From F0422 sp003992255 (GTDB lineage: Bacteria; Bacillota; Negativicutes; Veillonellales; Veillonellaceae), in assembly GCF_003992255.1 (NCBI RefSeq), contig NZ_RQVA01000014.1, positions 1 to 50,090 on the forward strand: a DNA stretch of 50,090 bases. The letters are read 5' to 3'. The position numbers and the translations under genes are program-made. Below are positions 8,394-17,916 of this stretch, one piece after another (within the stretch, counting starts at the first letter, position 1; each line of letters starts with the position of its first letter). The notes under the pieces were generated by a model. That model was not told the origin of the DNA and made no database searches. It saw only the letters and a list, made by a program, of their open reading frames with translations.

Positions 8394-9875
8394 GTGTACA
8401 ACAATTTTGAAGTGATTGGGGCATTTGCTTTGTATCTAGGCCTCATGATGTACATCGGGGTATATTATTACCGCAAGTCTAATAGCTTAGACGACTATAT
8501 TTTAGGAGGTCGCCAGCTAGGCCCCTGGATCACGTCCATGAGTGCGGAAGCATCAGACATGAGTGGATGGATGTTGATGGGTTTACCTGGATTTGCCTAC
8601 TCAACAGGGATATCGGCGTTATGGATTGCCATTGGTTTAGCCTTGGGAACGTGGTTGAACTGGGTATTCGTATCGAAACGATTGCGCAATTATACAGAGG
8701 TAGCGAATAACAGTTTAACCATACCGGATTATTTGAAAAACCGTTTTCATGATACATCAAGAATTGTGCCGGTGGTGTCTGCTATCTTCATCGTTATTTT
8801 CTTTTTAATTTACACGTCCTCCGGATTTGTAGCAGGTGGTAAATTATTTAATACTATCTTTGGATTAGATTATGTAACATCTCTCTTTATTACAGCAGGG
8901 GTAGTTATTTTCTACACTTTCTTAGGTGGCTTCCTAGCTGTAAGTTGGACGGATTGCATCCAAGGGATGATGATGTTTTTTGCTATTTTGTTGGTGCCTG
9001 TGACGGCAGCTATGTATCTAGGTGGTCCTGCAGAAACGGCACAGTTAATTGCTACAGAATTTCCAGCAGGTTTGTCCATTTGGGGACCGGAACAAGATAC
9101 ATTCACCTTGGTGGTAGGGATCATTTCTAGCTTAGGTTGGGGACTTGGTTACTTCGGCCAACCTCATATCTTAGTGCGTTTTATGGCGATTTCCGATGCG
9201 AAAGAATTGAAAAAAGCTACGAATATTGCCATGATTTGGGTTGTTATTTCCTTGTTGGCTGCGGTGGCAGTTGGTCTTGTTGGTAAAGTATATTTAACAA
9301 CACCTCTAGTAGATGCTGATGCAGAAACAGTATTCTTAGTGATGAGTGAGCATTTATTTAGCCCATTTGTGGCAGGTTTGATTTGGTCCGCCGTATTGGC
9401 AGCGATCATGAGTACAGCCTCTGCGCAATTACTAGTGACAGCCTCTTCAGTGTCGCAAGATTTATACCGCAATGTCTTTGCCCGTGATGCAGGAGACCGT
9501 GAACTAGTTATGGTGAGTCGTGCTACTGTATTGATTGTATCTGCCATTGCTATCGTGATGGCTGTGAATCCACAAAGCTACATCTTGACGATGGTGGCCT
9601 ATGCATGGGCAGGGTTCGGCGCTGCCTTTGGTCCAGCTATTTTAATCTCTCTGACTTGGAAACGTATGACTTTAAAAGGTTGTATCGCTGGCATCTTAGT
9701 AGGTGGTATTACCGTTCTTGTGTGGAAACAATTTGGTTGGTTTGGTTTGTATGAAATCGTACCAGGTTTCATCTTATCTACCATTGCTATCTTTGTAGTT
9801 AGCTTGTTAGATCATGAACCAAGCAAAGAAATCCAAGCGGAGTTCGATGCATCGGAACAAATGCATATTTTATAA
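8394..9875 (+). CDS. putP: Sodium/proline symporter
   Basis: This 493-residue inner-membrane protein of the sodium:solute symporter family has about 13 hydrophobic segments. PutP-type features are clear: the DDYILGGRQLGPW loop, SAEASDMSGWMLMGLPG, the FGQPHILVRFMA segment, and SAVLAAIMSTASAQLL, which contains the sodium-site region. It probably imports proline with sodium. The start is GTG, positioned 4 bases after the long AAAGGAGGAG ribosome-binding region at 8380-8389. It is monocistronic, with its own promoter and terminator. Confidence 0.93.
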   Translation: MYNNFEVIGAFALYLGLMMYIGVYYYRKSNSLDDYILGGRQLGPWITSMSAEASDMSGWMLMGLPGFAYSTGISALWIAIGLALGTWLNWVFVSKRLRNYTEVANNSLTIPDYLKNRFHDTSRIVPVVSAIFIVIFFLIYTSSGFVAGGKLFNTIFGLDYVTSLFITAGVVIFYTFLGGFLAVSWTDCIQGMMMFFAILLVPVTAAMYLGGPAETAQLIATEFPAGLSIWGPEQDTFTLVVGIISSLGWGLGYFGQPHILVRFMAISDAKELKKATNIAMIWVVISLLAAVAVGLVGKVYLTTPLVDADAETVFLVMSEHLFSPFVAGLIWSAVLAAIMSTASAQLLVTASSVSQDLYRNVFARDAGDRELVMVSRATVLIVSAIAIVMAVNPQSYILTMVAYAWAGFGAAFGPAILISLTWKRMTLKGCIAGILVGGITVLVWKQFGWFGLYEIVPGFILSTIAIFVVSLLDHEPSKEIQAEFDASEQMHIL

Positions 9876-9897
9876 TTACATACACATAGTAAACGAA

Positions 9898-9938
9898 ATG
9901 TTGGGCTACTCCTTCGGGAGTAGTGCCAACATTTTTTT
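9898..9938 (+). terminator. Terminator of putP
   Basis: A stem of about 14 base pairs (ATGTTGG-CTACTCC with GGAGTAG-CCAACAT), closed by a stable TTCG tetraloop (9913-9916) and followed by seven Ts. Confidence 0.9.
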
Positions 9939-10325
9939 GTAGAAGATACTTATAGATGAGGCGATTATAAAGCACATATTTAGTAGTCATTGGGGTCTGT
10001 ATGAATTAGCATATTTTTTACTAATATGTATGGATACAACTATAAGTCCTAGTAGGTCTTGTTAGGAAGTTATAATGTGCTGTAAGGAAGGTATTGTCTT
10101 AAGGGGAACGTGTAACAAGATAGGCATGTCTGCTAGTTCATGATGAAGGAAATTATTGTACTATGAGAACAGTATAAAAAACTGTAAGGTGCATATAACG
10201 ATATAGGCAATGACTATGGAAAAGAAAGGTGAGTTCATGGTGGAATAGTTTATACTGTCCCATAAAAATGGTATAATAAACAGATACGATTCGATGAAAT
10301 ACTACTTAGAAAGGAGGAAGAGCAT
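9939..10325. other. Gene-free stretch between putP and recQ
   Basis: No convincing gene was found in this 387-base stretch. The only small reading frame with a plausible ribosome-binding site (ATG at 10075, about 22 codons) has no recognisable content. The right end holds the recQ promoter: an extended -10 TGGTATAAT at 10269-10277, about 50 bases before the start. The long untranslated interval may be decayed sequence. Confidence 0.5.
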
Positions 10326-12152
10326 ATGGATGCTAGAGCGTTGCGAGCATTACAACATTTTTATGGATATACTAGTTTTCGCCCAGCCCAAGAAGTGCCA
10401 GTGACAGCTTTATTAGAAAACCAGGATGTGCTAGGGATCATGCCAACTGGTGCGGGCAAATCGATATGCTTTCAGATTCCAGCTATGTTAAAGGCGGGCA
10501 TTACCATTGTCTTTTCTCCGTTGATTTCATTGATGCAAGACCAAGTGGACACCTTAAAAGAGCAAGGTATGCCTGCAGCCTATATGAATAGTACCCTTAG
10601 TAGAGAGGAACAGAATAAAATTTTGTACTATTTACGTGAAGGACGGATTAAATTATTATACTTGGCGCCAGAAAAATTAGAATCCGAAGGGTTCTGTGAG
10701 TTTCTAAGAGGACTGCCGATTAGCCAAGTGATTATTGATGAGGCTCATTGTGTATCACAGTGGGGCCATGATTTTAGGCCGTCTTTTACAGCTATTGGTC
10801 CCTTTATTGCTAGCCTACCCCGTCGCCCCGTAGTGGGGGCTTTCACAGCGAGTGCCACAGAAGAAGTAGAACGAGACATGAAACGTCTTTTGGGGTTAGA
10901 AGATGCTCGCGTTCATATTACAGGATTTGACCGTCCGAATTTAGCTTTCACTGTCATTCATGAAAGTCAGCGTATGGACTATGTCCGTGATTATGTGCGG
11001 AATAATCCTAATGATGTAGGCATTGTGTATTGTGCTACGAGGGCCAATGTAGAGAAGGTACATCGTGAGTTACTCAGGGCCGGTGTGAAAGCGGGTTACT
11101 ATCATGGTGGTCTGTCTGATGAAGAGCGAAAGTATCAGCAGAATCGCTATGCCTTCGATGAAGTGCAAGTGATGGTAGCTACTAATGCTTTTGGTATGGG
11201 CATTGATAAGAGCAATGTTCGCTATGTGATCCATTACCAAATGCCACGTAATATGGAAAGTTATTACCAAGAGGCGGGGCGTGCTGGTCGAGATGGAGCT
11301 CCGGCAGATTGTATTTTACTGTACAATGGGCAAGATGTGGCGGTTCACCAATACATCTTAAGCCAAAGTGATTTGCCACCAGAACGACAACGAATTGAAC
11401 GAAATATGTTGCAGTCTATGATTGATTATTGCCATACGCCTATGTGTTTGCGCAAGTTTATGTTGTCCTATTTTGGAGAGCAAGTACCATGGGACGCCTG
11501 TCATCATTGTAGCAACTGTGATCAACCTAGAACGGCTGTGGATATGACAAAAGAAGCTGCTGCTGTATTGCAGGCGATTTGGAGTACGGAAGAACGATAC
11601 GGGGTGACTATGATTGCCGATATTGTAGCAGGTCATCATACAGAGCGTATCGAGCGGTTCCGTTTGCATCGGATTCCTGTATTTGGAGCCTTGCAGCGCT
11701 GGTCGGATAAGGACATTAAAGGGTTTATCAAACGCTTAGTCGCTATGGGATACATTCATTCTTCTGGAGGGCAGTATCCCATTGTATCTGTAACAGAATT
11801 AGGTCACGATGTATTGCATGGGCGTAAAACTGTGATGGATACGCCAATTCAAGTGGGTGAGCATCGACCTCTGCATGCTCGTTCTAAGCCGTCCAGTACT
11901 AGCCATTCGAAAGCGACAAAGGACACGTCTTTATTTGAGGCCTTACGAGCTTGTCGTATGGAACTTTCAAAAGCAGAAGGGGTTAAGCCATTTATGATAT
12001 TCTCTGATGCTACCTTGTTAGATATGGTGGACAAAGAACCTTTTACATTAGGTGATATGGCCAATGTGAAAGGTGTTGGAGATATGAAACTCAAGAAATA
12101 TGGCAATCAATTTTTGAAAGCTATTTCTGATTTTAAAGACCGGCAGGTATAA
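10326..12152 (+). CDS. recQ: ATP-dependent DNA helicase RecQ
   Basis: This 608-residue 3'-to-5' DNA helicase acts in recombination and replication-fork repair. The helicase core has Walker A TGAGKS (residues 41-46), the DEAH box in IIDEAHCVSQWGHDFRP, the SAT-like FTASATEEV, and motif VI GRAGRDG. The RecQ zinc domain has cysteines 374, 392, 395 and 398. A winged-helix region follows, and a C-terminal HRDC domain (about 540-608) contains FMIFSDATL. The full three-domain form and normal length suggest an intact enzyme. The AAAGGAGGAAG ribosome-binding site supports the start. thyA begins 38 bases downstream and may share its transcript. Confidence 0.97.
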   Translation: MDARALRALQHFYGYTSFRPAQEVPVTALLENQDVLGIMPTGAGKSICFQIPAMLKAGITIVFSPLISLMQDQVDTLKEQGMPAAYMNSTLSREEQNKILYYLREGRIKLLYLAPEKLESEGFCEFLRGLPISQVIIDEAHCVSQWGHDFRPSFTAIGPFIASLPRRPVVGAFTASATEEVERDMKRLLGLEDARVHITGFDRPNLAFTVIHESQRMDYVRDYVRNNPNDVGIVYCATRANVEKVHRELLRAGVKAGYYHGGLSDEERKYQQNRYAFDEVQVMVATNAFGMGIDKSNVRYVIHYQMPRNMESYYQEAGRAGRDGAPADCILLYNGQDVAVHQYILSQSDLPPERQRIERNMLQSMIDYCHTPMCLRKFMLSYFGEQVPWDACHHCSNCDQPRTAVDMTKEAAAVLQAIWSTEERYGVTMIADIVAGHHTERIERFRLHRIPVFGALQRWSDKDIKGFIKRLVAMGYIHSSGGQYPIVSVTELGHDVLHGRKTVMDTPIQVGEHRPLHARSKPSSTSHSKATKDTSLFEALRACRMELSKAEGVKPFMIFSDATLLDMVDKEPFTLGDMANVKGVGDMKLKKYGNQFLKAISDFKDRQV

Positions 12153-12190
12153 GCGTTTGATGGCAACTGAGACCAGATAAGGAGGTATAC

Positions 12191-12982
12191 ATGAGTTTAG
12201 CGGATACACAATATTTGAATATTATAGAAAATATATTAGATCATGGATATTATGCCAATAATCGTACGGGCATTGCGACGTACAAATTACCGCATCAAGT
12301 GATGCAGTTTGACTTGGAGAAGGAATTCCCCATTTTGACCACAAAATTTGTGGCTTTCAAAACAGCGATTAAAGAATTACTTTGGATTTGGCAATTACAG
12401 TCTAATGATGTGCGTCAATTGCAGGCTATGAATGTGAAAGTCTGGGACGAATGGATGCGTGAAGATGGAACCATTGGTAAAGCCTATGGATACCAAATTG
12501 CCAAATATAAACAGTTAGATAATTTATTGGACATGCTACAAAAGGATCCCCAAAGTCGTCGTATGATTGTAACTTTATGGAATATTGAGGATTTGCCAGA
12601 TATGGCGTTACAACCATGTGCGTATGAAACATTGTGGGATGTGACAGATGGAAGATTGAATTGTATGCTTGTACAACGCAGTGGTGATATGGGCCTAGGG
12701 GTGCCTTTCAATACGGCACAATACGCGGCATTGGTGCATATGGTTGCACAAGTATCTGGGTTGAAACCAGGTCAATTTACCCATGTTATCAATAATGCTC
12801 ACATTTATGAAAATCACGTAGAAGCGTTGCGTACGCAATTAGAGCGTCGAGGAGAAGCGTTGCCAGCACCAGTGTTGCAGTTGAATCCGCAGATTACTAA
12901 TTTCTATGATTTCCAACCAGAAGATATTATGTTAGAAGGATATGAACATTTAGGAAAACTATCTATGACAGTAGCTGTTTAA
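12191..12982 (+). CDS. thyA: Thymidylate synthase (Bacillus ThyA-type)
   Basis: This 263-residue enzyme methylates dUMP to dTMP using methylene-tetrahydrofolate. Visible features are the RTG loop (NNRTGI), FPILTTK, the IKELLWIWQLQSNDV segment, the catalytic cysteine Cys143 in QPCAYETLW, the QRSGDMGLGVPFN dUMP-binding loop and the C-terminal VAV. Most ThyA enzymes read PCH after the catalytic proline. The PCxYET form matches the divergent B. subtilis ThyA group, so the substitution is a subgroup trait and not damage. A GGAGGT ribosome-binding site precedes the ATG. folA downstream regenerates the folate cofactor. Confidence 0.96.
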   Translation: MSLADTQYLNIIENILDHGYYANNRTGIATYKLPHQVMQFDLEKEFPILTTKFVAFKTAIKELLWIWQLQSNDVRQLQAMNVKVWDEWMREDGTIGKAYGYQIAKYKQLDNLLDMLQKDPQSRRMIVTLWNIEDLPDMALQPCAYETLWDVTDGRLNCMLVQRSGDMGLGVPFNTAQYAALVHMVAQVSGLKPGQFTHVINNAHIYENHVEALRTQLERRGEALPAPVLQLNPQITNFYDFQPEDIMLEGYEHLGKLSMTVAV

Positions 12983-13125
12983 TATATGATATGGATGGGT
13001 CCGTGAGGAGAGGCTTACATGTATGTGTAACAGCACATGGTCAAATCTAGTTTTGAATCCATCTCGGTATATACGGTGATATATAGGTGGATTGATACAG
13101 AATTAACAAGATATAGGAGTTATAT

Positions 13126-13611
13126 ATGTTAGCAATGATTGTGGCAGTGGCTGAGAATGGTGTTATAGGCAAGGATAATCAACTGATTTGGCGTATTCCA
13201 GAAGATTTAGCGTATTTTAAACAGCGCACTACTGGACATGTCATCATAATGGGACGGAACACATTAGAGTCTTTGCCGTTTTTATTGCCTAATCGGGAAC
13301 ATTGGGTCATTACATCGCAACTGGATTACATACCACCCTATGAAGGAGTGAAAGTATTCCATAGTCCAGAGGATGCGGTTCAGGCAGGGAAGGACTTAGA
13401 CTTGGCGTACTGTATTGGTGGAGCCCAAGTATATGCGAGCTTGGCACTTTATGCAGATCGGTTGTATGTAACAGAATTGCATCAGTCCTTTGAAGGTGAT
13501 GTGGAATTTCACGTCCATGAGCAAGAGGGCTGGCAAGAGGTAGAACGGATACCAGGTGCAGGTCATGGGGGATTGACCTATGACTTTGTAACCTATGAAA
13601 GGAAGATATAA
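13126..13611 (+). CDS. folA: Dihydrofolate reductase
   Basis: This 161-residue enzyme reduces dihydrofolate with NADPH, restoring the cofactor consumed by ThyA. It shows the start MLAMIVAVAENGVIG, LIWRIPEDLAYFK with the substrate-binding acid, VIIMGRNTLESLP, and YCIGGAQVYAS with the GG nucleotide contact. It is separated from thyA by 143 bases that hold no clear gene or terminator, and it ends just before tex. The ribosome-binding site for tex lies inside its last codons. Confidence 0.97.
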   Translation: MLAMIVAVAENGVIGKDNQLIWRIPEDLAYFKQRTTGHVIIMGRNTLESLPFLLPNREHWVITSQLDYIPPYEGVKVFHSPEDAVQAGKDLDLAYCIGGAQVYASLALYADRLYVTELHQSFEGDVEFHVHEQEGWQEVERIPGAGHGGLTYDFVTYERKI

Positions 13612-13612
13612 A

Positions 13613-16006
13613 ATGGAAATACATGTAATTATTGCTTCTGAATTAGGTGTGAAACCGCATCAAGTAGAAGCGGCCATCACCTTATTAGATGAAGGGAATA
13701 CAGTGCCATTTATTGCTCGTTACCGTAAGGAAGTAACGGGAGAGTTGAAAGATGAACAATTGCGTGAAATAGAAGAGCGCACGAAATATCTTCGTAATTT
13801 GTTACAACGCAAAGAAGAAGTTACAAAATCTATAGAAGAACAAGGCAAGATGACAGAGGAGTTGGCAGCTTCCATCACTAAGGCTATGAAGTTACAGGAA
13901 TTGGAAGACTTGTATTTGCCATTTAGACCTAAGAAACGTACGCGTGCCTCCATGGCGAGAGAACGAGGTCTAGAACCATTGGCACAAGCGTTGTTCACTG
14001 TTCCTACAGAAGAACAGTTGCAGGCATTGGCTGTGGACTATATCAATGATGAGGTTCCAACAGCAGAAGATGCCTTGCAAGGGGCAATGGATATTGTAGC
14101 TGAGGAAGCTAGTGAACGTGCTGACGTTCGACAATACCTTCGTAAAGCCATTTGGAATGGTGGCCGTATGAAAACGGAGCTCATCGGTGAAGAAGAAGTG
14201 AACCAAGGGTTCTTGCAATATAATGAAGAATATCAAGAACCAATCCACTTGGTACCGTCTCATCGTACGTTAGCCATGAACCGTGGAGAAAAGCTAGGGG
14301 CGTTAAAAGTTGGTTTTATCGTACCAGACGAAACATATATCCAATATATGGTGGATACGGTGCAAGGTGATGCGAAGGTGTCGCATTCTTTCATTCGTGA
14401 GGCTATTGCTGACGGGTATAAGCGGTTATTGTATCCATCCTTGGAACGAGAAACGCGCAATGCTATGACGGAACAGGCAGAAGAACAAGCCATCAAAGTA
14501 TTTGGCACGAATTTGCGTAATTTGTTGTTACAAGCGCCATTAGCTGGCCATGTCATCATGGGACTTGATCCAGGATATCGTACAGGTTGTAAGATGGCCA
14601 TCATTGATCGGGAAGGAAATGTGCTAGATTATGGTGCGTACTACCTCACCATGAGTGAAAAGCAACAAGAGCAAGCTCGCAAAGAACTGGCTAAGAAAAT
14701 TCGCCAATATGGGGTTACTTTAATCTCTATTGGTAATGGTACTGCTTCTTATGAAACAGAACAGTTTACATCGAATATGATTGCTGAAGAAGGTCTAGAT
14801 TGTCACTACATTATTACGAATGAAGCGGGAGCCTCTGTATACTCTGCTTCTAAGCTTGCCATTGAAGAGCTGCCAGACTTAGATGTATCTATTCGTGGAG
14901 CTGTCTCCATTGCTCGTCGTGTACAAGATCCATTGGCAGAATCTGTAAAAATCGATCCTAAATCGATTGGCGTTGGGCAATACCAACATGACGTGAATCA
15001 AAAGCAATTGGGAGAGACCTTAGATCAAGTGGTAGAGACGGTGGTAAACCATGTAGGTGTTGAATTAAATACAGCATCTCCAGCCATCTTAAAACATGTA
15101 TCTGGTATTTCTAGCACAGTGGCAAACAATATTATTGCGTATCGCAAAGAACATGGAGCTTTCACCAGCCGTAAACAATTGCTGAAAGTAGCCCGATTAG
15201 GACCTGCAGCGTATACACAATGTGCGGGATTCTTGCGCATTGGTAGCGGTGAAAATCCATTAGATGCAACACCGGTGCATCCAGAGTCTTACGAAGTAGC
15301 ACAAGGAGTATTAGATAGCCTTGGATTGACATTAGAAGATTTGCGCAATAAAGCCACATTAGAGTCGGCAAAAGCTAAATTGCAAACTGTCGATGTAGAC
15401 TCCTTAGCAGCTAGCTTAGAAGCAGGGGTACCCACCGTTCGCGATATTGTAGAAGCCTTGCAAAAACCTGGTCGAGATCCACGAGAAGACTTACCGGCTC
15501 CTATGACTCGTAAACAAATTGTCAGTCTAGAAGATATCGAAGTAGGAACTGTCGTAAAGGGGACCGTTCATAATGTAGTAGACTTTGGAGCCTTTGTAGA
15601 TTTTGGTGTGAAAATTAATGGCTTGTTGCATAAAAGTGAGTTCTGTGCTCGCCATGAACATCCATCAGATGTATTGGCTGTAGGCGATATTATAGAAGTG
15701 GAAATTATCTCCGTAGAGCCGAAGCGAAACCGTATTGGTTTGACGATGAAGCGAGAGAAACCGAAAGATCCAAATCGTAAGGGACCGCGCAGACAAGCTA
15801 GTGGTAATCCGCTTCGAGATAGAAACAATCACTCTGAAGAACAAAGCAAACAACGAAAAGTGGCGAACAAATCTAAGAATCGAGAAGGAAATGCTAGTGA
15901 GAAACGAAATAAGCCGCAACGAAAAAGTAAACAAAATCGAAACGAAACAACCAAAGATTTAGGTGCTTTATTACAACAATGGGCTGATCGAGGTGGCCGT
16001 CGATGA
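13613..16006 (+). CDS. tex: Tex family RNA-binding protein with S1 domain
   Basis: The 797-residue protein matches the Tex/YhgF family. It has an N-terminal helical Tex region, a YqgF-like RNase H fold near residues 320-450 (IMGLDPGYRTGCKMAIID), helix-hairpin-helix repeats near 490-560 (KHVSGISSTVANNI), and an S1 domain near 640-715 (GTVVKGTVHNVVDFGAFVDFG). Family members bind nucleic acid and influence transcription and toxin expression. The tail after the S1 domain is very basic and Lys/Arg/Asn-rich (about 75 residues). The ATG at 13613 has the AAAGGAAG ribosome-binding site; an in-frame ATG at 13595 would overlap folA. The stop overlaps the lspA start (ATGA). Confidence 0.95.
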   Translation: MEIHVIIASELGVKPHQVEAAITLLDEGNTVPFIARYRKEVTGELKDEQLREIEERTKYLRNLLQRKEEVTKSIEEQGKMTEELAASITKAMKLQELEDLYLPFRPKKRTRASMARERGLEPLAQALFTVPTEEQLQALAVDYINDEVPTAEDALQGAMDIVAEEASERADVRQYLRKAIWNGGRMKTELIGEEEVNQGFLQYNEEYQEPIHLVPSHRTLAMNRGEKLGALKVGFIVPDETYIQYMVDTVQGDAKVSHSFIREAIADGYKRLLYPSLERETRNAMTEQAEEQAIKVFGTNLRNLLLQAPLAGHVIMGLDPGYRTGCKMAIIDREGNVLDYGAYYLTMSEKQQEQARKELAKKIRQYGVTLISIGNGTASYETEQFTSNMIAEEGLDCHYIITNEAGASVYSASKLAIEELPDLDVSIRGAVSIARRVQDPLAESVKIDPKSIGVGQYQHDVNQKQLGETLDQVVETVVNHVGVELNTASPAILKHVSGISSTVANNIIAYRKEHGAFTSRKQLLKVARLGPAAYTQCAGFLRIGSGENPLDATPVHPESYEVAQGVLDSLGLTLEDLRNKATLESAKAKLQTVDVDSLAASLEAGVPTVRDIVEALQKPGRDPREDLPAPMTRKQIVSLEDIEVGTVVKGTVHNVVDFGAFVDFGVKINGLLHKSEFCARHEHPSDVLAVGDIIEVEIISVEPKRNRIGLTMKREKPKDPNRKGPRRQASGNPLRDRNNHSEEQSKQRKVANKSKNREGNASEKRNKPQRKSKQNRNETTKDLGALLQQWADRGGRR

Positions 16007-16443
16007 TCGTGTATATCTTAGCTATTTTGACAATTATTTTAGATCAAGTTTCAAAATGGTATGTGCAAACCCATTTTCGCATAGGTGAATCCATTCCAGT
16101 GATTCCCGATATATTCCATTGGACCTATATCGTGAATCATGGGGCAGCCTTTGGGATTTTGATGCACCAACGATGGATATTTTTGTTAATTGTAGCCCTA
16201 CTGGTAACGGCGTTATATCTAGGACGCCACAGATTGGCAAAAGCTCCCCTGTATGCCCGTATCGGTACGGGAAGTTTATTAGGTGGGGCCCTTGGCAATG
16301 GTTGGGATCGCCTCTATCTTGGTGGTGTAGTAGATTTTTTTGACTTTCGGATTTGGCCGATTTTTAATGTAGCAGACATCGCAATTTGCGTCGGTGTGCC
16401 GTTACTTATTCTGTATTTTTGGTCTCATGAAAGTCAGAAATAA
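16003..16443 (+). CDS. lspA: Lipoprotein signal peptidase
   Basis: This 146-residue integral membrane aspartyl protease removes signal peptides from prolipoproteins. Four hydrophobic segments are visible. The catalytic aspartates lie in the conserved GNGWDRL..GGVVDFFDF and FNVADIAI blocks, and DQVSKWYV near the N-terminus is typical. The start overlaps the tex stop by an ATGA junction, so translation is likely coupled. The window encodes several lipoproteins with LxGC lipoboxes that would be its substrates. The lspA-pseudouridine synthase-pyrR order is common in Firmicutes. Confidence 0.96.
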   Translation: MIVYILAILTIILDQVSKWYVQTHFRIGESIPVIPDIFHWTYIVNHGAAFGILMHQRWIFLLIVALLVTALYLGRHRLAKAPLYARIGTGSLLGGALGNGWDRLYLGGVVDFFDFRIWPIFNVADIAICVGVPLLILYFWSHESQK

Positions 16444-16454
16444 TGAGGTGTAAT

Positions 16455-17372
16455 GTGGAAGAAAAACGATATATCGTAGATCCTCAACAAGAGGGAGTAC
16501 GACTCGATGTATATTTGACAAAGGAATTAGGTCAATCTCGTAGCTATGTGCAATCCTTAGTGAAGGAGGGGCATGTGCAAGTCAATGGGAAGCCAGGTAA
16601 GTCTAACTTGAAGCTTTCAGACGGTAGTGAAATCGTTGTTACTATACCAGAAGTACAAGAAGTATCTGTGGAAGCGGAGAATATCCTTTTAGATGTATTG
16701 TTTGAAGATGCCCATATGATCGTGGTCAATAAAGCACGAGGTATGGTGGTACATCCAGCAGTAGGAAATTATTCGGGAACCTTAGTAAACGCCTTACTCT
16801 ATCATTGTAAAGATTTATCTGGTATCAATGGGGAAATCCGTCCAGGCATTGTGCATCGTTTAGATAAAGATACATCTGGCGTGATGATGGCGGCTAAGCA
16901 TGATGAGTCTCACTTAGGCTTGGCTGAGCAAGTGAAGGATCATGTGGCAAAGCGGACCTATTATGCCATTGTGCAAGGGAATATTGCAGAGGAAAAAGGT
17001 ACCATTAAGGCCCCTATTGGCAGACACCCTAAAGATCGCATGAAAATGGCGGTAGTTTTTGAAAATAGTAAAGAAGCTGTTACACATTTCCGTGTGTTAG
17101 AGCGCTATGGAAAGCATACATTAATTGAGTGCCAATTGGAAACAGGACGGACGCATCAAATTCGTGTTCATTTGGCCTATATAGGGCATCCAGTGGTGAA
17201 TGACCCATTCTATGGATTCCGTAAAATGGACTTTCCTATCGTAGGGCAAGCCTTACATTCACGCACGCTGACAGTAAAACATCCAATGACAGGAGAAGAA
17301 ATGCATTTTGAAGCGCCTCTACCAGAGGACTTCCTAGCGTGTATTGCGTATGCGAAGGAGCATAACCGATAA
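16455..17372 (+). CDS. RluA/RluD-type 23S rRNA pseudouridine synthase
   Basis: This 305-residue enzyme converts uridines to pseudouridine in RNA, probably in 23S rRNA. An N-terminal S4 RNA-binding domain (VRLDVYLTKELGQSRSYV, KEGHVQVNG) precedes the catalytic domain, with HRLDKDTSG holding the catalytic aspartate, and the TGRTHQIRVHL motif. The GTG at 16455 is chosen because GAGGTG lies just upstream (16445-16450). An in-frame ATG at 16443 overlaps the lspA stop but lacks a ribosome-binding site. It sits in a tight run with lspA and pyrR. The precise target position (RluD or YlyB type) cannot be read from sequence alone. Confidence 0.93.
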   Translation: MEEKRYIVDPQQEGVRLDVYLTKELGQSRSYVQSLVKEGHVQVNGKPGKSNLKLSDGSEIVVTIPEVQEVSVEAENILLDVLFEDAHMIVVNKARGMVVHPAVGNYSGTLVNALLYHCKDLSGINGEIRPGIVHRLDKDTSGVMMAAKHDESHLGLAEQVKDHVAKRTYYAIVQGNIAEEKGTIKAPIGRHPKDRMKMAVVFENSKEAVTHFRVLERYGKHTLIECQLETGRTHQIRVHLAYIGHPVVNDPFYGFRKMDFPIVGQALHSRTLTVKHPMTGEEMHFEAPLPEDFLACIAYAKEHNR

Positions 17373-17383
17373 AGGAGAAAGTT

Positions 17384-17899
17384 ATGGGAGAACGTATTTT
17401 AATTGACGAACCAGGCATGATGCGTGCTATCCGACGTATTGGACACGAAATACTAGAACGTAATAAAGGTTTATCCAATGCACTTATTATAGGGATTGAA
17501 CGTCGTGGTGTGCATTTGGCAAGACGGTTGCAAGCACAAATTGAAGCGATTGAAGGCATACAAGTGGATGTGGCCACAATGGATGTATCCTTGTACCGTG
17601 ATGATCGGTCGGGGGCTGATACAAGTGGGGAACGATTTACGATTGACACAACGGGAAAGATCGTGATTCTCGTGGATGATGTGTTATTTACAGGCAGGAC
17701 GATACGATCTGCATTGAATGCGCTTATGGAAGCCGGCAGACCTAGTGCGATTCAATTGGCTGTTTTGGTAGATAGAGGTCATCGAGAGTTGCCAATTCGC
17801 GCTGACTATGTGGGCAAAAATATTCCTACATCTCATTTAGAAACGGTGAAAGTCCATGTGCATGAAATTGATGGCGATGATAGTGTGGTTATTTTCTAA
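17384..17899 (+). CDS. pyrR: Pyrimidine operon attenuation regulator / uracil phosphoribosyltransferase
   Basis: The 171-residue PyrR protein binds pyr mRNA in a UMP-dependent way to promote termination, and has uracil phosphoribosyltransferase activity. The PRPP-binding loop VILVDDVLFTGRTIRSA, the LIIGIERRGV segment and SLYRDD are present at normal spacing. It has a clear AAAGGAGA ribosome-binding site. No other pyrimidine gene and no PyrR-binding leader is visible nearby, so it would have to act on pyr operons elsewhere. Confidence 0.95.
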   Translation: MGERILIDEPGMMRAIRRIGHEILERNKGLSNALIIGIERRGVHLARRLQAQIEAIEGIQVDVATMDVSLYRDDRSGADTSGERFTIDTTGKIVILVDDVLFTGRTIRSALNALMEAGRPSAIQLAVLVDRGHRELPIRADYVGKNIPTSHLETVKVHVHEIDGDDSVVIF

Positions 17900-17916
17900 A
17901 TCAGGAGGAACTATCC

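Noticed and set aside
9164..9547. Long minus-strand open frame inside putP, and similar frames inside other genes.
   Set aside because: These follow the codon pattern of the real gene on the other strand and have no ribosome-binding site or recognisable product.
10075..10143. A 22-codon reading frame after an AGGAAG stretch.
   Set aside because: It is short, has no recognisable content and lies in a gene-poor stretch; chance is more likely.
12191..12982. Damaged active site in thymidylate synthase (PCA instead of PCH).
   Set aside because: The PCxYET form is normal in the Bacillus ThyA subgroup, as recalled from that family, and all other motifs are intact.
12983..13125. A tetrahydrofolate riboswitch between thyA and folA.
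   Set aside because: The stretch does not show the conserved core of the folate riboswitch or any terminator switch.
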